A stretch of 64,000 nucleotides of DNA, taken from NCBI GenBank assembly GCA_036667875.1, contig JAVWTD010000002.1:10920-74919 (forward strand). The letters run 5' to 3'. Both the position numbers and the translations under genes were made by a program. Shown one piece after another: positions 6,728 to 14,754 of the stretch. Each line of letters begins with the position of its first letter. The first letter of the stretch is position 1. The notes beneath the pieces are model-generated. The model was not told where the DNA came from, made no database searches, and was given only the letters and a program-made list of their open reading frames with translations. The stretch is from CAJGDV01 sp036667875 (GTDB lineage: Bacteria > Bacillota_I > Bacilli_A > RF39 > UBA660).

Positions 6728-8047
6728 ATGGAAACTGTAGAAAATTTAGGATTAAATGAAGATAAAATTAGAGAAATATCAAAAATTAAGAATGAACCAC
6801 TTTGGATGCTTGAATTTAGATTAAATTCATATAGAACTTTTTGTGATTTAACAAATCCTCTGTTTGGTCCTGACTTAAATATTGATTTTGATAATATAAA
6901 TTTTTATAAAAGAGCAAGTGACAAAATTGCCTCTGACTGGAATGAAGTTGCATGTGATATTAAGAAAACTTTTGACAACATTGGATTACCTGATGCTGAG
7001 AAAAAGTATCTAGATGGTACTCATGCACAATACGAAAGTGAAACAATTTATCACAATATGATAAAAGAACTTGAAGAAAAAAATGTAATATTTTGTGATA
7101 CTGATACCGGGTTAAGAGAACATCCCGAAATCTTTAAAGAGTATTTTAATAATTTAGTAAAATACACAGAAAATAAATATACTGCCCTTAATGGAGCAGT
7201 TTGGAGTGGTGGAACATTCATCTATATTCCTCCACACACTAAATTAGATAGACCACTTCAAAGTTATTTTAGAATTAACTCGAAAAATATGGGACAATTT
7301 GAAAGAACAATCATTGTAGTAGATGAAGATTCAACATTACACTATATGGAAGGATGTACAGCACCTACTTATACAAGTGATGCATTACATGCTGCTGTTG
7401 TAGAAATATATGTAAAAAAGAACGCGAAATGTAGATATACAACTATTCAAAATTGGTCAAGTGATATATATAATTTAGTAACAAAAAGAGCCATAGTAGA
7501 AGAACATGGTTTGATGGAATGGATAGATGGAAATATAGGATCTAAAACTAATATGAAATATCCATCATGTATATTAAATGGAGAATACGCAAAAGGTAGT
7601 ACTGTTTCAATAGCAGTAGCAACCAAAGGACAATTTCAAGATACAGGTGCCAAGATGATTCATTTAGCACCTCACACAACGAGCAGTATAATAAGTAAGT
7701 CTATAAGTGCCAAAGGTGGAGTTTCAAATTATCGTGGAACTGTTCATATAACAAAAAAAGCCGAACACTCTAGTGGAACAGTAAAGTGCGATACAATAAT
7801 ATTAGATAAAGAATCAAAAAGTGATACAATACCAAAAAATAAAGTAGATAATAATACCTCTACTATTAATCATGAAGCAACCGTTTCTAAAATCAGTAAA
7901 GAAAAATTATTTTATTTAATGTCTCGAGGATTAGATTCTGAGAAAGCAAAAGAACTAATAATTATGGGCTTTATTGACAGATTTAGAGAAGAATTACCAA
8001 TGGAATATGCTGTTGAATTAAATTCTTTATTAAAAAACTATTTTTGA
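6728..8047 (+). CDS. sufB: Fe-S cluster assembly protein SufB
   Basis: A 439-residue SufB, a beta-helix scaffold subunit that works with SufC and SufD to build Fe-S clusters. Family features include LEFRLNSYRTF near the N-terminus, WSGGTFIYIPPH, the diagnostic MEGCTAPTYTSDALHAAVVEIY, and the C-terminal HEATVSKISKEKLFYLMSRGL-type segment with residues continuing into FIDRFREELPMEYAVELN. Presence of GCTAPTY distinguishes SufB from SufD. It lies just downstream of sufU but has its own -10 element. An in-frame ATG at 6716 is not used because it precedes the Shine-Dalgarno. No sufC or sufD is linked, unlike the standard sufCDSUB operon. Confidence 0.96.
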   Translation: METVENLGLNEDKIREISKIKNEPLWMLEFRLNSYRTFCDLTNPLFGPDLNIDFDNINFYKRASDKIASDWNEVACDIKKTFDNIGLPDAEKKYLDGTHAQYESETIYHNMIKELEEKNVIFCDTDTGLREHPEIFKEYFNNLVKYTENKYTALNGAVWSGGTFIYIPPHTKLDRPLQSYFRINSKNMGQFERTIIVVDEDSTLHYMEGCTAPTYTSDALHAAVVEIYVKKNAKCRYTTIQNWSSDIYNLVTKRAIVEEHGLMEWIDGNIGSKTNMKYPSCILNGEYAKGSTVSIAVATKGQFQDTGAKMIHLAPHTTSSIISKSISAKGGVSNYRGTVHITKKAEHSSGTVKCDTIILDKESKSDTIPKNKVDNNTSTINHEATVSKISKEKLFYLMSRGLDSEKAKELIIMGFIDRFREELPMEYAVELNSLLKNYF

Positions 8048-8078
8048 TGTGATATAATTATAATAAGGATGTGAAAAA

Positions 8079-8378
8079 ATGAAAAAAGCATTAATACTTA
8101 TTACCTCTCTATTATTAATAACAGGATGTAATAACGAAAAGAAAAAACAAAGTGAAATGCAAGAAGCCGCTAAAGACTATTACAAAACATATATGGTAGG
8201 AGTAGTAGGAGTAAATAAAGCAGAAGTTACACTTGAAATGCTTACAAAAGCAAACAAAGATATGAATAAAGAATATAAACTTGATTCATTAAAGAAATGT
8301 AAGAAAAATTCAAAAGTAATTTTTGAAATTAAAGACAACGAAATTTCTAAAACAGAATATGAAATCACATGCAAATAA
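8079..8378 (+). CDS. Small predicted lipoprotein
   Basis: A 99-residue protein with a lipoprotein signal: a charged start (MKK), a hydrophobic stretch and the lipobox ITGC with the lipidated cysteine at 17. The mature part is lysine-rich, predicted to lie on the outer face of the membrane, with two cysteines (in KKCKKN and at the C-terminus EITCK) that might form a disulfide. No family recognised. It has its own extended -10 (TGATATAAT ending at about 8057) and a terminator, so it is expressed alone. LspA, encoded at 35.9 kb, would process its signal. Confidence 0.75.
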   Translation: MKKALILITSLLLITGCNNEKKKQSEMQEAAKDYYKTYMVGVVGVNKAEVTLEMLTKANKDMNKEYKLDSLKKCKKNSKVIFEIKDNEISKTEYEITCK

Positions 8379-8401
8379 AGATAACATCGTTATCTTTTTT
8401 T
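8378..8401 (+). terminator. Intrinsic terminator of the lipoprotein gene
   Basis: AAGATAAC and GTTATCTT form an 8-bp stem with a 3-nt loop, followed by T residues. Confidence 0.85.
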
Positions 8402-8559
8402 GATATTAAAACGACCTTTCTATTATTCCTCTGTATAGTAAAAAAGCACATATTTAAAATAAGTAAATGAAGTACAATTTATAGCATAAAATTGAATTTT
8501 TTCTGTTTGTTTATACTTTTGAAATAAGGTATATTCTTTATGGAAAGGAGGAAAGATAA

Positions 8560-8898
8560 ATGTTAAATCAAACAGTAATAGTAGGAAGAATTGTAAGAGA
8601 ACCAGAACTTAGAGAAACTGAAAATGGAAAAAAAGTAACAAACCTAACTTTAGCAGTCCCAAGAAGTTATAAAAATGTTGATGGTGAATACGAAACTGAT
8701 TTTATTCCATGTGTTCTCTGGCAGGGAATCGCGGAAAATGTGGTAACATATTGTAAAAAAGGAGATCTTGTGGGAGTGAAAGGAAGAGTTCAAGCCCGTG
8801 AATATACAACCGAAGATACACATCACACAGTTATGGAGTTAGTAGCAGAAAAAGTTACATTTCTATCAAGCAGAAAAGATAAAAAAGACGAAGAGTAA
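8560..8898 (+). CDS. ssb: Single-stranded DNA-binding protein, short form
   Basis: A 112-residue OB-fold SSB. It begins MLNQTVIVGRIVREPELRET, and has the central SYKNVDGEYETDFIPCVLWQ and KGDLVGVKGRVQ strands of the family. The protein ends in KDKKDEE and lacks both the disordered glycine/glutamine-rich tail and the acidic DDDIPF tip that normally recruits repair enzymes. That length resembles the competence paralogue SsbB of Bacillus (about 113 residues) more than housekeeping SsbA. It is not next to rpsF or rpsR, which supports a second or specialised SSB. The Shine-Dalgarno AAAGGAGG is strong. Whether another ssb exists elsewhere cannot be seen here. Confidence 0.93.
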   Translation: MLNQTVIVGRIVREPELRETENGKKVTNLTLAVPRSYKNVDGEYETDFIPCVLWQGIAENVVTYCKKGDLVGVKGRVQAREYTTEDTHHTVMELVAEKVTFLSSRKDKKDEE

Positions 8899-8906
8899 TT
8901 TTGATA

Positions 8907-8933
8907 AACAAGAATAGTATATTCTTGTTTTTT
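8907..8933 (+). terminator. ssb terminator
   Basis: AACAAGAAT (8907-8915) pairs with ATTCTTGTT (8921-8929), followed by T residues. Confidence 0.85.
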
Positions 8934-9062
8934 CTTACCATAATATTAATGAGGTTATAATCATAAAAGTTAATTAAAAAGCAATTAACTAATTGTAAAA
9001 GTGATTTAAATTTACACAAAAGTAAAGTATAATAATATTGTCATTAATAAGGAGGAAGAAAT

Positions 9063-9416
9063 ATGGTAATTGGCGAAAGAATTAGAAAAGCAAGAGTAGC
9101 TCATGGGCTAAATCAACAAAAACTTGGAGACTTATTAGAAGTATCAAAAGTTTCAATTTGTGGATATGAAAAAGGTAACAGAACTCCAACTATGGAGAAT
9201 TTCTTAAAATTAGTAGAAATTTTAGATTGTGATCCAAACTACTTGTTAGGAAGAGACACTACAGTAGTAACAGACGATGAAGACAATAAACCAGTAAAAT
9301 TTTCTAAAGAAGAAATTGAAGTTATTAAAGAAGCAAGAAAACATTCTGATTTATATACACGCTTAATTACTGATCCAGTTCGTTCAGTTGAACTAATCAG
9401 TAGAAGATTAAAATAG
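9063..9416 (+). CDS. XRE-family HTH transcriptional regulator
   Basis: A 117-residue protein with an N-terminal Cro/C1-type helix-turn-helix at about residues 5-60 (GERIRKARVAHGLNQQKLGDLL, then VSICGYEKGNRTPTMENFLKL and PNYLLGRD), a pattern typical of DNA-binding repressors such as SinR-like proteins. A short acidic linker leads to a C-terminal helical part (from about 75) that may serve dimerisation. It is a single-gene unit with Shine-Dalgarno AAGGAGGAA. The targets are unknown; no obvious dyad was found in its own promoter. Nothing nearby suggests a prophage origin. Confidence 0.92.
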   Translation: MVIGERIRKARVAHGLNQQKLGDLLEVSKVSICGYEKGNRTPTMENFLKLVEILDCDPNYLLGRDTTVVTDDEDNKPVKFSKEEIEVIKEARKHSDLYTRLITDPVRSVELISRRLK

Positions 9417-9435
9417 GTTTAACCTATTTTTTTTT
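9411..9435 (+). terminator. Terminator overlapping the XRE gene stop
   Basis: AAATAGGTT and AACCTATTT form the stem and the run of T follows. The stop codon TAG is within the 5' arm. Confidence 0.85.
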
Positions 9436-9444
9436 TAATTCCTA

Positions 9445-9466
9445 TGATATACTTATAATAGGTGAA
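9445..9466 (+). promoter_or_regulatory. pdp extended -10 and Shine-Dalgarno
   Basis: TG-A-TATACT (9445-9453) is followed 8 nt later by AGGTGAA. The gap from the -10 to the ATG is only 19 nt, giving a leader of about 12 nt. Confidence 0.6.
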
Positions 9467-9472
9467 GAATTA

Positions 9473-10747
9473 ATGAATATAGTAGAAATAATAAATAAAA
9501 AAAGAAACAAAAAAAAGTTAACAAAAGAAGAAATATTTTATGTAATTGAAGAATATGTAAAAGAAAACATCCCCGACTATCAAATGAGTGCACTTTTAAT
9601 GGCAATTACAATGGCTGGAATGAATAAAAATGAAACATTTTATCTAACTGAAGCAATGCTAAATAGTGGAGAAAAGATAAACTTAGACCGCATTAAAGGA
9701 AAAAAAGTAGATAAACATTCAACAGGAGGAGTTGGAGATAAAACCACTTTAATATTACTCCCATTAGTTGCATCATGTGGTGTTAAAGCACCCAAAATGA
9801 GTGGGCGAGGCTTGGGATTTACAGGTGGAACAATTGATAAAATAGAATCAATCCCAGGATATAATACAAATATTAATATTAATAAATTTATTGCTCAAGT
9901 TAATAATATAGGACTAGCATTAGCATCGCAAACAGGAAATCTAGTACCCGCTGATAAAAAGATTTATGCCTTAAGAGATGTTACAGGAACAGTTTCTTCT
10001 ATTCCTTTAATAGCATCAAGTATAATGAGTAAAAAACTTGCCAGTGGTGCTGATACTATTATTATTGATTTAAAAGTAGGCAATGGAGCATTAATGAAAG
10101 ATATTGAAAGTGCTAGAATACTTGCCAAAACAATGGTTCAAATAGGAGAATCATACAATAAAACTGTTGTGTGTGTTTTAACAAGTATGGAAGAAGTTCT
10201 TGGTAATGCTGTTGGAAATGCTGTCGAAGTAATGGAAAGTATTGATGTATTACAAAATAAAGGACCTAAAGATATTACAAACCTAGTTATCTTTTTAGCA
10301 AGTTTAATGGTTTCTCTTGGACTATCCATATCTTTTGATGAAGCTAATATAAAAGTTATCAAAAATTTAAAAAATGGAAAAGCATATAATAAATTTTTAG
10401 AATTAATAGAATCAGGTAATGGAAATTTAGATAAAATGGAAGTTAGTCAAAAAATAGTTAGTATAAAAAGCAAAGAAACAGGATTTGTAAAAAGCATGAA
10501 TACTGAAGGACTAGGTGAAATAGTAAGAAAACTAGGTGGAGGAAGATATAATAAAAATGATGTAATTGATCATAAAGTAGGTCTAATATTAAGTAAAAAA
10601 GTTGGAGATTATGTAATGGAAGATGAAGAAATATTAAAGGTTTATCTAGGAGAAAAAGATATAGAAATTGATGATATTTTAGATTGCTTTGAAATAGATA
10701 TGATATGTGGAGACATAACACCTTTAATTATAGAGATTATTAAATAA
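9473..10747 (+). CDS. pdp: Pyrimidine-nucleoside phosphorylase
   Basis: A 424-residue nucleoside phosphorylase of the thymidine/pyrimidine-nucleoside family. It splits uridine, thymidine or deoxyuridine with phosphate, giving the base and (deoxy)ribose-1-phosphate for salvage. Family features are the helical start with YQMSALLMAI, KHSTGGVGDKTTL (phosphate binding), SGRGLGFTGGTIDKIESIPGY, and a C-terminal domain with the KLGGGRYNKND-type signature and an HKVG element. Length matches Gram-positive Pdp. The next gene overlaps by one base, indicating coupling. No deoC, cdd or pentomutase genes are adjacent, so the salvage genes are dispersed. Confidence 0.95.
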   Translation: MNIVEIINKKRNKKKLTKEEIFYVIEEYVKENIPDYQMSALLMAITMAGMNKNETFYLTEAMLNSGEKINLDRIKGKKVDKHSTGGVGDKTTLILLPLVASCGVKAPKMSGRGLGFTGGTIDKIESIPGYNTNININKFIAQVNNIGLALASQTGNLVPADKKIYALRDVTGTVSSIPLIASSIMSKKLASGADTIIIDLKVGNGALMKDIESARILAKTMVQIGESYNKTVVCVLTSMEEVLGNAVGNAVEVMESIDVLQNKGPKDITNLVIFLASLMVSLGLSISFDEANIKVIKNLKNGKAYNKFLELIESGNGNLDKMEVSQKIVSIKSKETGFVKSMNTEGLGEIVRKLGGGRYNKNDVIDHKVGLILSKKVGDYVMEDEEILKVYLGEKDIEIDDILDCFEIDMICGDITPLIIEIIK

Positions 10748-11367
10748 TGGTAAGCGTAAAGCCACTTTTAATTCTATATATGATGCCCGCAATATTAATT
10801 GTTATAGGCATCATAATCGGTTTCTTTTATAAACTTTATATTGACTATAAAAAAGGAAGAATGTATCAAAACAACATTTTTAGAACCATAGATATAAAAT
10901 ATGCAAGACAAGATACAATCGTTAAAGCTCTTGACTCTGTTACAAACTTTCACAGAATTAAAGTAATATCAAAAGATGTAATCTTATTTATGAATGAATA
11001 TGATATGAGTTTAATACTATCTAAAGATTATATTGGTCAAATTTTTGGACTTGAAGAAAGCCCGGTTTGGAAAATAAAAGGCGATGAAAAACAAGAAGAA
11101 CTTAAAAATCCTTTATATATGTTTAGAAAAATAGAAGAACGAATAAAAGAATCCTTAGGAAATTATGAGTACAAAAAATATATTATTATAGGTAGTTTAT
11201 GTCTAATAAATATTAATCTTAAAACAATTAAAATATTAAGAATGAATAATTTTTATTACTTTATAAATAAAGTTGCAAATAAAAAAAGATACACAAAAGA
11301 AGAAATAAACAATTTATTTGACAATTTAGAAAAAAATGTAAACAATTGTAAAAACACTTGTATTTAA
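10747..11367 (+). CDS. Membrane-anchored protein of unknown function
   Basis: A 206-residue protein with one strong N-terminal transmembrane segment (about residues 6-30) followed by a soluble alpha/beta region, probably cytoplasmic by the positive-inside rule (YKLYIDYKKGR after the segment). The charged body contains strands such as RIKVISKDVILFMNEYDMSLIL and IIIGSLCLININLKTIKIL. No catalytic motif is evident and the family is not recognised. It starts on the last base of the pdp stop codon, so it is coupled to pdp. Any functional link to nucleoside salvage is unproven. The cysteines CKNTC at the C-terminus are a small oddity. Confidence 0.65.
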   Translation: MVSVKPLLILYMMPAILIVIGIIIGFFYKLYIDYKKGRMYQNNIFRTIDIKYARQDTIVKALDSVTNFHRIKVISKDVILFMNEYDMSLILSKDYIGQIFGLEESPVWKIKGDEKQEELKNPLYMFRKIEERIKESLGNYEYKKYIIIGSLCLININLKTIKILRMNNFYYFINKVANKKRYTKEEINNLFDNLEKNVNNCKNTCI

Positions 11368-11407
11368 AAGTTAACTAGTATATTATCATAATAGGGAGTG
11401 TGATATT

Positions 11408-11608
11408 ATGAGAAATCCATCAATCGACAAATTACTCAACAAAGTTGGATCTAAATATTTATTAGTTAATATAGTTTCAAAAAGAGCAAAAGAAATTGAT
11501 GAAACAGGATTCTATCAAATGAAAGAAAGCGAATACAAATCGTCAAAATCAGTAGGTAGAACTTTAGAAGAAATAGCGAAAGATTTAGTTAAAGTGAGAA
11601 AAGAGTAA
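11408..11608 (+). CDS. rpoZ: RNA polymerase omega subunit
   Basis: A 66-residue omega subunit that assists assembly of the RNA polymerase beta-prime subunit. The conserved N-terminal pattern is clear: PSIDKLLNKVGSKYLLVN followed by SKRAKEIDE, and then a run of short helices with KSVGRTLEEIAKDLV. Length fits Gram-positive omega. A small gap separates it from the preceding membrane protein, and a strong GGGAGTG Shine-Dalgarno precedes ATG. It is followed by recX with 25 bases between. In Bacillus rpoZ follows gmk; no gmk is present here, so this is a rearranged context. Confidence 0.93.
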   Translation: MRNPSIDKLLNKVGSKYLLVNIVSKRAKEIDETGFYQMKESEYKSSKSVGRTLEEIAKDLVKVRKE

Positions 11609-11633
11609 AATCTTTTTTTTTAGAAAGGAATAA

Positions 11634-12179
11634 ATGAAATTAAAAAAAATAAAAAATAACAAATATCAAATAATATTAAACGATAAAATAATAGAAACTT
11701 ATGAAGATGTTATAGTAAAATATAATCTATTTAATATTTCTAATATAGATGAAGAAATTATAAATAAAGAAAATCAATTTTATGAAAAATACTATCATGT
11801 TTTAAAATTAATAAAAACAAAAAAAAGATCAAAAAAAGAAATACTTAAAATAATTGGAGAAGATAAAGAAATACTTCAAAAACTTGAAAAAGAAGGCCTT
11901 GTAGACGACTTTAAATATACAGAAGCATATATACATGATAAATTTCTTTTAAGCCTTGACGGCCCTAATAAAATAAAAAGAAACTTATTATTACAAGGAA
12001 TAGAAGAAGACATTATAAATGAAAATTTAAACAAGATAACTTTAGAAGAAATTGAAAACAAAATCATAAAATACATTGAAAAACATAACAAAGAACCAAA
12101 AAAATTAATAAACATACTTATAAATCAAGGATTTGATTACTATCTAATATTAGAAACAATAAAAAAGAGAAATATTTAA
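11634..12179 (+). CDS. recX: Regulatory protein RecX
   Basis: A 181-residue RecX-like protein, which binds RecA filaments and limits recombinase activity. The family's three-helix repeats are present. Residues about 50-90 carry HVLKLIKTKKRSKKEI, the middle has VDDFKYTEAYIHDKFLLS followed by GPNKIKRNLLLQGI (the most diagnostic segment), and the C-terminus has a further repeat (INILINQGFDYYLILETI). An N-terminal extension of about 45 residues is common in Gram-positive RecX. RecA is not in this window. A shared terminator separates it from prsA on the other strand. Confidence 0.88.
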   Translation: MKLKKIKNNKYQIILNDKIIETYEDVIVKYNLFNISNIDEEIINKENQFYEKYYHVLKLIKTKKRSKKEILKIIGEDKEILQKLEKEGLVDDFKYTEAYIHDKFLLSLDGPNKIKRNLLLQGIEEDIINENLNKITLEEIENKIIKYIEKHNKEPKKLINILINQGFDYYLILETIKKRNI

Positions 12180-12194
12180 ATATTTCTCTTATTT
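12161..12194. terminator. Bidirectional terminator between recX and prsA
   Basis: AAGAGAAATA (12165-12174) pairs with TATTTCTCTT (12181-12190). On the minus strand it is followed by six T residues, so it best serves prsA. It also sits just at the recX stop. Confidence 0.8.
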
Positions 12195-13232
12195 TGTTTG
12201 TGCTGGTACTACAGCTTGATAACCTTTAACAACGTTTTCATAATTATTTTTAATATCAGTATCTACAATATTTAAATTGTATTTTTTACGAATATTAACC
12301 CAAGCTTTTGCAAGAACATTTGTATCTTCTGCAGTTGCTTTTTTAAGAAGAGCATCTAAAATATCTTCTTTAGAATCTTTTAAACTTGGTTTTTCATTTT
12401 GTTTAACTCTTTTAATTATGAAATATCCATAACTAGATTGTACTGGTTCAGTAGTGTATTTTCCATCTTTTAAAGCTGTTGCAGCTTTCCAAAACTCTTC
12501 AACTACTTCATTTTTAGTAAATCCACTATAAAGTCCACCTTCACTAGCAGTAGTAGCATCATCAGAATGTTTCTTAGCTAATTCAGCAAAGTCACCATCT
12601 TTTTTAAGTTTAGCTAAAACTTCATTAGCTTCTTTTAAGGCTTCTTTTTCTGCAGCACTAGTTTCATCTGGAGTCATACCTTCTTTTGTTTTAGGTTGAA
12701 TTAAAATATATCTTACTACCATTGATCCTTCAATGCTATCATTATAATATTTTTTAATATCATTATCTTTAAAATTATTTTCTTTTACATAACCTTCAGC
12801 AACGATAGAAGTTAAATGTTGTTTTGAAACTTCTTTTTTAAATGCTTCTTCAGAACTAAATCCTGCTTTTGCTAATGCATCAGGAAAACTTTCTTTGTAA
12901 CTTTCGTATTGTGCTTTTAGATTTTCAATGTATCCATCAGCATAGTCATTAGCTTCTTTTTTATCTTCATCATCTGTTTCTTTTTCAGTAATGAAATTAT
13001 CGATTTGAGAAACTAGAACTCCTTGTCCATTTTGTTTTTTCAATTCTTGATATAAGTCGTTAGCAGTAAATTTTTTTCCATCTACTTTTGCAACTACTTC
13101 ATCTCCATTTTTTGTTGTAGGAACTTGTTTTGTAGTATTAATTAATAAACCAACTCCTACACCGATGATTACCATACCACCACATAATAACGCTGTCTTC
13201 ATATTCGTGTCTTGTGTAATTTTCTTTTTCAT
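12189..13232 (-). CDS. prsA: Foldase PrsA (parvulin-type peptidyl-prolyl isomerase)
   Basis: A 347-residue exported foldase that helps secreted proteins fold at the membrane-wall interface. It has an N-terminal hydrophobic segment near residues 12-32, then a SurA-like helical region, then a PpiC rotamase domain in the second half (VVRYILIQPK, FAELAKKHSDD, EGGLYSGF, YGYFIIKRV). Classical PrsA is a lipoprotein; here the only cysteine of the signal region (LLCGG) lacks a lipobox, so it seems to be held by an uncleaved anchor. The start at 13232 is chosen because GGAAGGAG precedes it. An upstream in-frame ATG at 13271 has no Shine-Dalgarno. Confidence 0.93.
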   Translation of the reverse strand: MKKKITQDTNMKTALLCGGMVIIGVGVGLLINTTKQVPTTKNGDEVVAKVDGKKFTANDLYQELKKQNGQGVLVSQIDNFITEKETDDEDKKEANDYADGYIENLKAQYESYKESFPDALAKAGFSSEEAFKKEVSKQHLTSIVAEGYVKENNFKDNDIKKYYNDSIEGSMVVRYILIQPKTKEGMTPDETSAAEKEALKEANEVLAKLKKDGDFAELAKKHSDDATTASEGGLYSGFTKNEVVEEFWKAATALKDGKYTTEPVQSSYGYFIIKRVKQNEKPSLKDSKEDILDALLKKATAEDTNVLAKAWVNIRKKYNLNIVDTDIKNNYENVVKGYQAVVPAQTK

Positions 13233-13328
13233 AAAAATCTCCTTCCATATTAAGTACAATGGTGACATCATACAGTTATAATCTTATCAAAAATTTTGAT
13301 AAATTACAATAATTTTAGCAAAGTATTC

Positions 13329-13355
13329 ACATAATAATCATAATTCCATAAAATA
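13329..13355 (+). promoter_or_regulatory. Possible sigma-K-type sporulation promoter
   Basis: AC (13329-13330), a 16-nt spacer and CATAAAATA (13347-13355) agree with the late mother-cell sigma-K pattern AC-N16-CATANNNTA. It lies 32 bases upstream of the first YjcZ-like micro-gene. The motif is short, so a chance match is possible. Confidence 0.45.
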
Positions 13356-13387
13356 TGTTGAAAAGGTAAAAAAAGGAGGTAGTCATA

Positions 13388-13471
13388 ATGGTTAACTCAG
13401 GTATATCAAGTGCAGCAATCGTTTTAGTATTATTTATATTATTGATTATTATACTTGGGGCTTACATTTAA
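13388..13471 (+). CDS. YjcZ-family spore micro-protein (27 aa)
   Basis: A 27-residue hydrophobic peptide, starting MVNSGISSAAIVLVLFILL and ending in IILGAYI. The family of small YjcZ sporulation proteins has a short glycine/serine-rich start, then a single hydrophobic segment with VLFILLIIIG, which is matched here. It is predicted to sit in a membrane as a single helix. The Shine-Dalgarno AAGGAGGT is very strong, and a possible sigma-K promoter lies upstream. A second similar micro-gene follows 23 bases later. Short proteins of this kind are abundant in spores of Bacillus but their molecular role is unknown. Confidence 0.8.
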   Translation: MVNSGISSAAIVLVLFILLIIILGAYI

Positions 13472-13494
13472 GTCTTTCTAAGGAGGTGAAATTA

Positions 13495-13605
13495 ATGGCT
13501 TGTCAAAATAGTTGTGAAGAAAAACAACCAAAATGCTCAAATTACATAATAATTATTGTTCTATATATTTTACTAGCAATAATTTTAGGAGCTTGGATTT
13601 GGTAA
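13495..13605 (+). CDS. Second spore-type micro-protein, Cys-rich start (36 aa)
   Basis: A 36-residue peptide with a hydrophilic N-terminus containing three cysteines (MACQNSCEEKQPKC), then one hydrophobic segment ending ILGAWIW. The hydrophobic half closely resembles the preceding YjcZ-like peptide (ILGAYI), suggesting duplication and divergence. AAGGAGGTGAA gives a very strong ribosome-binding site. The cysteines could cross-link to coat material or bind a metal; this is inference. It shares a transcript with the first micro-gene, and an AAAGAGA/TCTCTTT terminator follows. Confidence 0.75.
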   Translation: MACQNSCEEKQPKCSNYIIIIVLYILLAIILGAWIW

Positions 13606-13632
13606 AAGAGAGAAAAATTCTCTTTTTCTTTT
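13604..13632 (+). terminator. Terminator of the micro-protein unit
   Basis: AAAGAGA and TCTCTTT form the stem and T-rich sequence follows. The second micro-gene's stop overlaps the start of this element. Confidence 0.65.
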
Positions 13633-13694
13633 GGTTATATGTTATACTTATAAAGTATTTTCTATTTATGTTGACACTCGTTTACATTTTATTA

Positions 13695-13723
13695 TTTACA
13701 AAAGTATATATATAAGGTAAAAT
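13695..13723 (+). promoter_or_regulatory. Promoter of the rsmH operon, TTTACA-N17-TAAAAT
   Basis: TTTACA (13695-13700) and TAAAAT (13718-13723) are exactly 17 nt apart. A second TTGACA lies at 13671-13676. A leader of about 110 bases follows, in which I see no clear structure and no mraZ gene. Confidence 0.5.
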
Positions 13724-13838
13724 TATAGTAGATAAGTGGGTAAACTTATACTTACTAGTGTTTTTATAGATAAAAAAGAATCTAACTTATTTAAAATAGT
13801 AGAATTCTATTGATAATCGTTAGAAAATAGGAGGATTT

Positions 13839-14753
13839 ATGCATAAAAGTGTATTACTTTGGGAATGTATTAGTTATTTAAACCTAAATACTGATAGTAA
13901 AATCGTTGATTGCACATTAGGCTATGGTGGTCATAGTAGTGAAATTTTAAAAAAAATAAAAACCGGAAAACTTTATTCCTTCGATCAAGACGATGAAGCC
14001 ATAAAGGAAGCTACAAAAAGATTAGATAGTATTGGTTCAAATTATGAAATAATAAGAAGTAATTTTGTTAATCTTAAAGAAGAAATCTCTAAAAGAGAAA
14101 AAGAAGTTGATGGAATACTTTATGACCTTGGAGTATCTAGTCCACAATTAGATGTCTTAGAAAGAGGATTTAGTTTTCACACTGATGCTTTATTAGATAT
14201 GAGAATGGATAAAAATATGAAAATATCAGCGTATGAAATCGTTAACAATTATAGTTATGAAGAACTAACAAATATTCTATATAAATATGGAGAAGAAAAA
14301 TACGCAAGCGGAATTGTAAATAAAATTATAAAAGCAAGAGAAAAAGAACCAATTAAAACAACATTAGAACTAGTAGAAATAATAAAAACAGGAGTACCTG
14401 AAAAATATAAAAGAGATAAACATCCCGCAAGAAAAACATTTCAAGCCATAAGAATTGAAGTTAATAAAGAATTAGAAGTGTTTGAAAGCAGCTTAACACA
14501 AGCCCTAAGCTTAATAAAAGTTGGAGGAAGAATATGTGTTATCACATTTCATTCGCTTGAAGATAGAATCTGTAAATCGATTTTTAACAGTGTAAGTTCA
14601 GTAGACAAAAATTTTAAAAACATGCCAATAATTCCTGAACATTTATTACCAAAGTATAAAGTAATTGCAAATATTACACCAAGTGAAGAAGAACTACTTG
14701 AAAATAATAGAGCAAGAAGTGCAAGATTGAGAGTAATTGAAAGGGTAAGATAA
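13839..14753 (+). CDS. rsmH: 16S rRNA (cytosine-1402 N4)-methyltransferase RsmH
   Basis: A 304-residue SAM-dependent methyltransferase (MraW) that modifies C1402 in the decoding centre of 16S rRNA. It begins with HKSVLLWECISYL; most homologues have HxPVLLxE. The SAM motif is IVDCTLGYGGHSSEIL, and other family segments are GILYDLGVSSPQLD, RGFSFHTDALLDMRM, HPARKTFQAIRIEVN and ITFHSLEDRICK. It is the first gene of the division cluster with ftsL and the transpeptidase gene. The usual upstream mraZ is absent. The Shine-Dalgarno is AGGAGG. Confidence 0.96.
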   Translation: MHKSVLLWECISYLNLNTDSKIVDCTLGYGGHSSEILKKIKTGKLYSFDQDDEAIKEATKRLDSIGSNYEIIRSNFVNLKEEISKREKEVDGILYDLGVSSPQLDVLERGFSFHTDALLDMRMDKNMKISAYEIVNNYSYEELTNILYKYGEEKYASGIVNKIIKAREKEPIKTTLELVEIIKTGVPEKYKRDKHPARKTFQAIRIEVNKELEVFESSLTQALSLIKVGGRICVITFHSLEDRICKSIFNSVSSVDKNFKNMPIIPEHLLPKYKVIANITPSEEELLENNRARSARLRVIERVR

Positions 14754-14754
14754 A

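Noticed and set aside
13533..13715. Open frame of 60 codons overlapping the second spore micro-gene
   Set aside because: It starts inside the 36-residue gene in another frame, crosses that gene's terminator and has no ribosome-binding site.
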